Part shown: piece after piece, positions 18,233-25,000 of the stretch | Layout of the letters: each line of letters opens with the position of its first letter | How positions within the stretch are numbered: position 1 is the stretch's first letter | From: Stramonita haemastoma | Lineage: Eukaryota; Mollusca; Gastropoda; Neogastropoda; Muricidae | DNA length: 25,000 nucleotides | Reading direction: 5' to 3' | Assembly: GCA_030674155.1 (NCBI GenBank) | Contig: CM060320.1 | Coordinates: 10,721,921 to 10,746,920, forward strand | The notes under the pieces: model-generated | Databases searched by the model: none | What the model was told of the DNA's origin: nothing | The model's input: only the letters and a program-made list of their open reading frames with translations | Translations under genes and position numbers: made by a program

Positions 18233-18587
18233 CAGAATGTACACGAGCACAAAGGCAGACACACACTGGGGTACTGAATGTATACAGACTCTTTAGCAAA
18301 CAAACAATTAGACGGACAGAGAGAGAGAGCTAGGCAATGTAGGCTACCACAGACACAAAGACAGACAAACAAGTTCGCAAAAGAGACTGGTATAAGTTTT
18401 TGATATCAGTTGACATCATGCATCGGTCGCTTGTCTTTTCTGGCTTCTTTCCTTCCCCCCTCTCTGCCTGCCTACCTTTCTTTGTCTGTGTGCCAAGGTA
18501 AACCTGATTGGTAGCAAACACGCTGTGTCTGAGAGGGAAACCTACCGCGATTTCCCTCTTCACGTTGGCGGGGTGGAGTCACTGGGA
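18229..18587. other. Unique DNA between microsatellites
   Basis: No family repeat or gene recognised. Two pieces of CAGA-like sequence occur near 18308-18330 and 18350-18370. Confidence 0.5.
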
Positions 18588-18588
18588 G

Positions 18589-18647
<59 letters not shown>

Positions 18648-18650
18648 GAT

Positions 18651-18735
<85 letters not shown>

Positions 18736-18780
18736 TGGACAGGCAGACAGACGAACAGACGAACAGGCAGACAGACAGAG
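18588..18780 (+). repeat. (GA)n-(CAGA)n compound microsatellite
   Basis: (GA)n to 18646, a CGAT interruption, (GA)n to 18667, (CAGA)n to about 18735, then degenerate CAGA/CAGG units. Confidence 0.95.
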
Positions 18781-18842
18781 ACAAAACATCTTCAAAAGCC
18801 TCGCTCTCTCTGGTTTCATCATCCTGATTTTTCCAACATCCA

Positions 18843-19158
18843 TTTTCTTTCTTTCTTTTTATCTTTCTTTCTTTTCTTTTTATCTTTCTTTCTTTTCTTT
18901 CTTCTATCGTTCTTTCTTTCTTTTTTTCTTTCTTTTCCTTTATTTCTTTTTTATCTTTTCTTTCTTTCTTTTTTCTTTCTTTCTTTTTTTTTTCTTTCTT
19001 TTCTTTCTTTCTTTCATTCATTCTTTCTTTTCTTTCCTTTCTTTCTTTCGTTTTCTTTTCCTTTCTTTTTATCTTTCTTTCTTTCCTTTCTTTTTTTCTT
19101 TCTTTCTTTCTTTTCCTTCCTTTCTTTCTTTCTTTTCTTTTCTTTTTTCTTTCTTTTT
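18843..19158 (+). repeat. Polypyrimidine (CTTT)n tract
   Basis: About 315 bp almost entirely C and T, built from TTTC units with T-run interruptions and rare A. The opposite strand is (GAAA)n. A 241-residue plus-strand open frame is a read-through of this and the (GA)(CAGA) array. Confidence 0.95.
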
Positions 19159-19317
19159 AAAGATGTCGTCAGCTTGGCAATAGATTCCTCGATCCAGCCC
19201 ACCCCCTCCTGTCCCCGATTAGTCATTTTGTAACGCCCTCCCCCCCCTCTTTTCCAACCAACTGTCAGTTCACACCCAACCAATTCAACAAAAACACAAG
19301 ATCACAGAGAAAGAGAA

Positions 19318-19605
19318 ATTAAAAGAAAAGAGGATGAAAGAAAGAAAGAAAGAAAGAAAAGAAAAGAAAAGAAAAGAAGAAAAGAGAAGAAAGAGAGAAA
19401 GAAAGACAGGCAAAAGGAAAAGAGTAGGGTAGAAGGGAGAAAGAGTGAAAAAAAGAGGGAAGAAATGGAGGAGGAAACATTTAAAGGTAAAAAATAAATT
19501 TAAAAAAGATCGGTGGAAGAAAGAAAGACAAAAAAACACAAGGAAAAAAGAAAGGGAGGAAGAAAGAAACGGAAGGAAAGAGAAAAAAAGAGCAGACGGA
19601 CAGAG
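19318..19605 (+). repeat. Polypurine (GAAA)n tract
   Basis: About 290 bp almost entirely A and G, with pure GAAA units at 19338-19375 and degenerate beyond. It is complementary in composition to 18843-19158. The 160 bp between the two tracts are unique. Confidence 0.95.
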
Positions 19606-19627
19606 ACAGAGATGTAGGGGGAAAATC

Positions 19628-19642
19628 GGGGGGGGGGGGGGG
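19628..19642 (+). repeat. Poly-G tract (15 G)
   Basis: Uninterrupted G run at the end of the purine-rich region. Confidence 0.85.
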
Positions 19643-20235
19643 AGAAAGAGAAACAAACTATACAGTTACTGCTATCCTTAACACACTCATGTCTCATCAT
19701 AAACACACATAGAAAGTAAAGCAGCACAGACCGATATAGAATAGAGTTTTACCTATACCGCTTGCCAACTACTATCCATTCTTCCTTCTCGATGTATAAG
19801 AGGGAAATAGATAGATATGGCAACGCCTGAACAAAAACATAGGCAGTTGACAATAGGTGCTTGCTCTTCCTTCCTGAATTCTTTCCTTCCTTCGACCTCC
19901 ATCCCTTCCTTCCTGTAGCGTCATCAAAGTTTTGTCTGTGCACCATTGTGAAGGTGACTACTGTGACCAATCAAATGGCGATTGAGAAACAGGTGCAGCT
20001 TTATTTCCTGGAGAAAAGATTATACGTGAGAGCTTAACCGAAGTACCGATCTACAAGCCTGTCACACCCTATTGTAAAAGCGACAAGCGGAACAGATAAT
20101 ATACCGATTGTTAAGAACTTTTCTTTCCCATAGAAAGGTCCCTCTTTATCTATGGGGATGTATAAAACAGCCAAACAAACAAATCAAAACAAGGACAAGA
20201 TATGATTTCAAGAGCTGCACGATGATGAAGATTCT
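19643..20235. other. Unique DNA, no gene recognised
   Basis: About 590 bp with a short TTCC-rich patch at 19864-19917. No family repeat or convincing open frame. Confidence 0.5.
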
Positions 20236-20336
20236 GATTATCATTACTATTACTATTATTATTACTATTATTATTATTATCATTATCATTATTATTATTA
20301 TCATTATTGTTATTCTCCTCCTCCTTCTTCTTCTAA
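20236..20336 (+). repeat. (ATT)n/(CTT)n trinucleotide region
   Basis: Degenerate ATT/ACT/ATC triplets to about 20313, then CTC/CTT triplets. Ile and Leu runs in open frames are artefacts. Confidence 0.9.
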
Positions 20337-20644
20337 AACATTCTTTCATTTCCTTTTCTCCATCTACCTCTCTCTCCTTTTTGACCCCTTTTGTTTAGGT
20401 ACTGCAGGAGGTGGATGTTGTGACAGAAGATAAACAAATGAGTAATGGAAGAAAAGGAGACAGGGACAAAGACAGGTAGTTGGCCGAAAACTCTGGAATC
20501 ACTCCATTGCCAAGCTGACGAAACTGTGAAAACAGATCGCAGAATGAGAATGATAATGATAAGGGGAAAGGGCGGGGGGCGAGGGGGGGAGGAGAAAGGA
20601 GATGTTCACTAAGAAGGTATAGGTAGGAATAGACTCAGTCGATG
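20337..20644. other. Unique DNA with a G-rich patch
   Basis: No gene seen. GGGGAAAGGGCGGGGGGCG and following bases (20562-20595) are G-rich and could form a quadruplex. Confidence 0.5.
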
Positions 20645-21030
20645 TGGAAGGGAGTCAAGAGAGCCCGAGGCAGCACACCCGTCTGAAAAGCAAGAAGTCG
20701 CGGGTCAATCCCCGTTTGAACATGAACCTCTCCCCCCATCCACTAGAACCCGAATGGTGGTTTGGCTGCTAGTCTTCAGGTAAGACAATGAATCAGGTGA
20801 CACGTGTAACACCGACAGCGCATTTACCACAACACACGGCAGCAAAGGAGTTATCCCTCGCAATTTTTTTTAAAGCCTCTCATAGCAAAACAGGCTTACA
20901 GACAGGAAGTAAATGGTGGCGCTTCTCTTGCGGTGACGCGCTCTTCGAATATTTCATGCAGAGAAATCTGCTGACTAAAAGTGATAAACAGTACAGTACA
21001 ATGCAGACGCAAGACAATACGAAAGAATGC
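20645..21030 (+). mobile_element. tRNA-derived SINE, family B copy 5, clean
   Basis: Plus strand. The head has CCCGAGGCAGCACACCCGTC, then GTCGCGGGTCAATCCCC (20697-20713) as the B-box region. The segment CCCCCATCCACTAGAACC precedes the core: CTAGTCTTCAGGTAAGACAA, GCGCATTTACCACAACACAC, GGCAGCAAAGGAGTTATCCC, ATAGCAAAACAGGC, GGTGGCGCTTCTCTTGCGG (20923-20941), GACGCGCTCTTCGAAT and TTCATGCAGAGAAATCTGCT. It ends in a degenerate pentanucleotide tail with AGTACAGTACAAT and GACAATAC. It is a good reference copy because it lies outside the homopolymer-rich stretch. Confidence 0.8.
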
Positions 21031-21099
21031 CTTGATGGTGGGAAAAGTGTGGCTTACTCAAAAACTTCACCATTGGTAAACCTTTGGCTTCTAGTCTGG

Positions 21100-21512
21100 G
21101 AACTGTCTCTCCTATCTTTCCTTTTGTGTGGTCCCCTTAATTGATGGGTAGGTTGTGTCTGGTCTTCTGTGCTTGTGACTGCAGAACTCTGCCCACTCGC
21201 CTCTGGCTCGACACATTCCGACTGCAGAGCGGCTCATTTCTTGTACAGAATGCATGCAGGGTATGTTCATGTTATCACTATTCACCGGACGCTGGCTTGT
21301 AATACAGCATCTTTACCTTCCATTTTTGATCATCTGCATGTGAAAATACAAGAAAAGATATGAGTCACTGGCAAGTCTGTACTATGAATTGACCTGGGAG
21401 ATCGTAAAAATCCCCACTCTTAGTAAGTTCATCCGACCAGTTGCTGATATTCGAACCCAAGACTTCATGCTGCCACGGAATTGAAGTCAGACGGTCTTAA
21501 CCAGTCGACTTT
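21100..21512 (-). mobile_element. tRNA-derived SINE, family A copy 3
   Basis: Minus strand, collinear with 62-470. TTCGAACCC at 21450-21458 is the reverse complement of an intact B-box core (GGGTTCGAA). The A-box region at 21498-21510 is decayed. Shared blocks on the plus strand are GATCGTAAAAATCCCCACTC, GTCACTGGCAAGTCTGTACT, TTCCGACTGCAGAGCGGCTC and CTGGTCTTCTGTGCTTGTGA. A GAA/GGA tandem repeat starts just beyond its head end. Confidence 0.7.
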
Positions 21513-21533
21513 TGCGTCTGTCAAGTATAGGAA

Positions 21534-21618
21534 CAAAGAAGAAGGAGGAGAAGAAGGAGGAGGAGAAGAAGAAGGAGGAGAAGAAGAAGGAGGAGGAGAA
21601 GAAGAAGGAGGAGAAGAG
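21534..21618 (+). repeat. GAAGAAGGAGGA minisatellite-like array
   Basis: About five units of 12-18 bp, each two or three GAA followed by two or three GGA, giving Glu/Gly-rich open frames. The higher-order period suggests tandem expansion of a compound unit rather than simple slippage. Confidence 0.85.
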
Positions 21619-22484
21619 ATGCATACTTATGCTCCCAGAGTGACGAGTGCGCTGTCGTTAAATGGTTTTCCTGCCACTAACTGGATTAAGGCGTTCAACG
21701 GCATGAACCAAGTCCAAACGTGACTAAAATGGACTTTTGATTTGCTCAGCTCAATAGTTTTATATCAGCACATATGAAAAAACGACCCACAATAATGGCA
21801 ATAAAAAGGTATTGCTTAAATCAAACCTCAGTCGAGACTGCGAACGTAAAAACGAGTACTTAACTTTCCCAAAGAAAATGTATTAATTTACCACTTCACA
21901 CGCTCACAGAGACAAAAGGAATTGTCAGATTTGGAACTATTTGCCCTTGCGATTTGCAGTCTGTGCACCGGCAGCCCACCTGGTGAAGGAAAGGAGAAGT
22001 GAAAGTTTCCACAGGAAGTTTCCAGACCCGGGGAGAAGTTTCTATCTCCGTTGAGGCTGTCCACTTTAGGACAACCACCACTTAACGACACAACAGACCG
22101 AGTAAAATCCCCGCACACTTGCAGCATCTCAATCACAGTTCGCTGTCTACCAATCGGCAGATTTACCTTGGCACGCGGACAAAGAAAAAGGCAAGTAAGA
22201 AAGAGTGAGGTAGGAAAGCCTAGTGCCCAGGACACGTTACCTGGCTGTCTGTCTGTCTGGCTGTCTGGCTTTCTGTACAGTTTCTTCTTGAAATGTGGGT
22301 GGTACTGTCGAGAAGGGAAAAAAAGGAAGGAGAAAACAAGCAACAAAGAAGAGGCATACATACAGACAGACAGAGAGAAGGAGGAAGAAACCGACAGCAC
22401 CTATGTAAAGTGTTTTTCAATTACTGCCACTACCACTGTAAAGACTCCCTCCCTATCAGTGCTGCTGCTGAAGACGAGAATTAC
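21619..22484. other. Unique DNA, no gene recognised
   Basis: About 865 bp, the longest non-repetitive stretch on the right side. Overlapping open frames of 170 codons (minus, 21888-22400) and about 150 non-repetitive codons (plus, from 22051) cancel each other as evidence, and neither peptide resembles a family I know. A CTGTCTGG repeat lies at about 22242-22272. Confidence 0.5.
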
Positions 22485-22517
22485 TACCGCTGCTCCTTCT
22501 ACTACCACTGCTATTCT

Positions 22518-22586
<69 letters not shown>

Positions 22587-22592
22587 ATGTAT

Positions 22593-22642
<50 letters not shown>

Positions 22643-22735
22643 TAACTGTATATTACTAACTACTTACTACTACTACTACTACTAACTTACTACTACTACT
22701 ACTACTACTACTACTGACGACGACGACGACGACGA

Positions 22736-22781
<46 letters not shown>

Positions 22782-22806
22782 CTGCTGCTGCTGCTACTGC
22801 TACTAC
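22485..22806 (+). repeat. (CTA)n-(CGA)n-(CTG)n trinucleotide arrays
   Basis: (CTA)n from about 22517 to 22584 and 22594 to 22642, further CTA runs to 22714, then (CGA)n from about 22716 to 22773, and a short CTG array to about 22800. The arrays switch by single-base changes (CTA to CGA to CTG). Tyr, Leu, Arg and Val open frames are read-through. Confidence 0.95.
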
Positions 22807-22844
22807 AACACCAAGAGGAGAGAGCTATTATCAGAGGGCAACGA

Positions 22845-23160
22845 CAATTATTGTTGTCTGCCATGAGCGAAAATGCGTTGCGCCGTCGCTGAGCGCCTGA
22901 CAAGTCCGGCCCAGTACATCTGATTTCGGCGTGGGAGAGAATTGATATCTTTTAAGTCTTAGAGGAAAAAAGGCAAGAGAATGGACCATAGAGGCGGAAA
23001 TTAGACAAGAAGAAGATGACAGGAAGAAAAGAAACAAGGCACAAACAAAGCGAGGGACAGAAAAGAGGGAAATCCTAGCACAGAATTTTCGGAATGTGGG
23101 GATGCTATTTATACTGACAGACCCTAGGCATCCCCACGGGTAGAAACCACTGGAATTAAC
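22845..23160 (+). repeat. Dispersed repeat D, copy 3, between CTA arrays
   Basis: Same orientation as D copy 1: GAGCGAAAATGCGTTGCGCC (22865-22884), GAGCGCC, TATCTTTTAAGTCTTAGAGG, TAGACAAGAAGAAGATGACA, GGACAGAAAAGAGGGAAATC, GGATGCTATTTATACTGACA (23101-23120) and GCATCCCCACGGG. It includes about 40 bp (GACAAGTCCGG to the GTGGGAGAGAA block, 22899-22945) that are shorter or different in copy 1. It lies between two CTA-rich arrays. Sequence to about 23298 is unique. Confidence 0.7.
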
Positions 23161-23298
23161 TACATTGCAAACTGTTTGCAGGAAAAAAAGAAAAGACAGC
23201 GGTAAGACTACTCCCACTGAGACCCCCAGGGTGGAACAGGACTCAGGTGCTACGGGGGAGGGAGGATCCGTGACTGGAGAAGACCGCTGTGGTGACAG

Positions 23299-23402
23299 GT
23301 GACTACTACTACAACCTCCGATAATTTATCACTTCTGCTACCGATACTTCATCAATACTGCCCTTGCCGCTGCTGCTGCAGCTGCTGCTGCTACTACCAC
23401 TA

Positions 23403-23465
<63 letters not shown>
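23299..23465 (+). repeat. (CTG)n-(CTA)n trinucleotide arrays
   Basis: A short ACTACTACTAC, then GCTGCTGCTG around 23369-23392 and pure (CTA)n at about 23407-23465. Its motif order mirrors the left array (CTG nearest repeat D on both sides). Confidence 0.95.
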
Positions 23466-24230
23466 TTGCACCGCCGCTACTTGCTGACAGCCGACTACTG
23501 TTGGTCTTTTGCTGATGGTGATGCTAATGATCTGCTGCTGCACTTTTTTGTTGCTGCCTACTTCCCTGATTACTAGTTTACCAGTGACATAAAACAATAA
23601 TTTACGTGTTACAACTTTTGTTTTACTAGGGGGGGTGGGCTACTTTTTTTTTTACTTTTAAAACTTCTTACGGGAAAAAATGGGCATAGGAATGCGAAGT
23701 ACCTCTTCAGAAGAGGATTTTGGAACTTTTAAAGAAATAATCCTGGTAAATTTCTGTTTGTTTGTTGATTTTTTCCCCCGACACGTTTTGTCTAAAGAAT
23801 TACATTTTCAGGACTCCCCCTCCCACTGAAAAAGAAACAAAACCAAAAGAAGATAAACTTATCGAGTTGCCCACACACCCCTGCCATTCCACACACAGTG
23901 ACTTAACTAACTGGCCTGTCTGGAATCAGTACTGACGTTATCATTCCCTTTAGCGTCTTTGTCACTTGCTGCCATGCAAACGTGTTGACTCTATCAACAA
24001 GCAACACACTGCTGATAAGACTAGTGAGGTGAGGTGAGGTGCCTTCATTTTCTTTTCCTGATCTTACAGAGTCAGCCGGTCACAGACTGGAACATTGCCA
24101 AGTTAGCCTGATTAACTGAAAGGACTGAAAATCTTGGACACTGATGAATACGAATAGTATCATTAACACGAGTATGAGAATAAAGATCGATCTCTATTTT
24201 GAGGCTGGACTCGCACGCAATCACTCATAA
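23466..24230. other. Unique DNA, no gene recognised
   Basis: No family repeat or convincing gene in about 760 bp. GGTGAG repeats three times at about 24026-24040. CTGGAACATTGCCAAG (24089-24104) loosely resembles a block at 20491-20511, too short to call. Confidence 0.5.
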
Positions 24231-24248
24231 ATGTGTGTGTGTGTGTGT

Positions 24249-24303
<55 letters not shown>

Positions 24304-24402
24304 GCACACACGCACATACACAATATACACGCACAAGGATATACACACAAGCGCGCACATACACACGCACGCCAGAGTGCGTGCACACAGACACACGCAC
24401 AT

Positions 24403-24444
<42 letters not shown>
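24231..24444 (+). repeat. (GT)n, CA-rich and (CT)n arrays
   Basis: (GT)n to about 24302, a degenerate CA/CGCA-rich stretch to 24402 that is its rough inverted complement, then (CT)n to 24444. A run of 16 G follows at 24469-24484. Thr-His, Cys-Val and Leu-Ser open frames are read-through. Confidence 0.95.
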
Positions 24445-24446
<2 letters not shown>

Positions 24447-24585
24447 GTGTGTTTTTTCAGTGTAGGATGGGGGGGGGGGGGGGGAGGAAGAGATACAGAA
24501 CCCTTCACCACACCCCGGTTGTGCATTCCTGTCATCTGACATTTTCAGCCAACCACCAAACAGTAGACGATGTGAAAGGTCGTAG

Positions 24586-24828
24586 GTCAGAAACATAACA
24601 AAAGAGGTCAGTATAGGTCATGGCCACTCGACAAAAAGTCACAGACGAAGTACCAACTGCAAACATTTATCGGCAATTTGCAATGTCCCCATCTACTTGA
24701 ACACAAAGCGAACGTTCTGCAATGATACCAGATGTAAATACGCTGGACCTGTGAGTGGTATTTATGACAGTGTAACCATCTGTGGGAATGAAAGACAGAG
24801 ATATCCACAGATAATGTGGGTACAATAA
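24586..24828 (+). other. Open reading stretch with five cysteines, unproven
   Basis: Eighty codons open between a TAG (24583-24585) and a TAA (24826-24828), without a plausible start codon early in the frame. The translation has cysteines in the pattern C-x6-C-x14-C-x4-C-x15-C, beginning NCKHLSAICN. It could be an internal or terminal exon of a secreted Cys-rich protein, but I recognise no domain. A minus-strand open frame of similar length covers the same bases, and codon choice is not distinctive. Most likely chance. The rest of 24485-25000 is unique sequence. Confidence 0.15.
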
Positions 24829-25000
24829 TGTGATCTGCATGTTTCAGACGGAATTCCCAGTCCTAGCCTATAATTATTCCAATTATACGTGAGAGTTATA
24901 ACGATCAGCTTTGTCATTTTGTCCAATCTCTGCTTCAAACTGTCAGTCTGACTCTCTCTGATCTTGTGTGTCAGGGTTTTTCTGTTGTTGGTTGTTGTTT

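Noticed and set aside
18508..19233. 241-codon plus-strand open frame with Arg-Glu, Asp-Arg-Gln-Thr and Phe-Leu-Ser runs
   Set aside because: Pure read-through of (GA)n, (CAGA)n and (CTTT)n arrays.
22051..22659. 202-codon plus-strand frame and 170-codon minus-strand frame overlapping at 21888-22400
   Set aside because: The plus frame ends in Tyr/Thr microsatellite read-through. The two overlap and neither resembles a known family. No splice or start context decides between them.
24089..24104. Similarity between CTGGAACATTGCCAAG here and a block at about 20491-20511
   Set aside because: The shared core is only about 15 bases with a gap, and flanks do not align. Too short to claim a repeat family.

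Overview
This window is anonymous, repeat-dominated eukaryotic nuclear DNA with no convincing host gene. The best guess is a mollusc, probably a marine gastropod. That is an inference from three things: several tRNA-derived SINEs whose central domain resembles the one common in gastropod genomes, a decayed RTE-like LINE of the type frequent in molluscs, and extreme microsatellite density, with (CA), (GA), (CAGA), (CTA), (GAAA), (TAG) and (GATA) arrays every few hundred bases. There are no bacterial operons, rRNA genes, intact tRNA genes or CRISPR arrays. Most long open frames are read-through of microsatellites (Thr-His, Arg-Glu, Cys-Val, Leu-Ser, Tyr runs).

Layout. 1-6.6 kb: a minus-strand SINE (family A), CA/GA/GT compound microsatellites, a cluster of CRE-like ACGTC motifs (873-1013), a short dispersed unit bracketed by (GA)n (2323-2486), an unclassified repeat D abutting a family B SINE (3065-3790), a truncated family A copy, and an AT-rich TAA/TAG/TTA block. 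6.6-10.4 kb: SINEs of families B and C and a D copy split by a B SINE. This stretch looks over-homopolymerised and may be low-accuracy consensus. 10.64-14.13 kb: a near full-length but dead RTE-like non-LTR retrotransposon on the minus strand, with endonuclease and reverse-transcriptase motifs in order but spread over many frames. 14.1-18.1 kb: a second copy of the microsatellite-bracketed unit, polypurine and (GAT) tracts, two more family C SINEs, and (TA)/(GATA)/(CA) arrays. 18.1-20.3 kb: (CAGA), (GA), a 315-bp (CTTT) tract and, 160 bp on, a 290-bp (GAAA) tract. 20.6-25 kb: a B SINE, an A SINE, a D copy lying between two (CTA)n-rich arrays, then low-complexity and unique DNA.

The main story is transposon ecology. 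Four dispersed families (A, B, C, D) and a microsatellite-linked unit (E) each recur two to five times, so they can be recognised by internal comparison alone. The RTE-like element is the only source of reverse-transcriptase sequence in the window and is itself non-functional. Whether its active relatives mobilise the SINEs cannot be told from here. Family names A-E are local labels, not database names.
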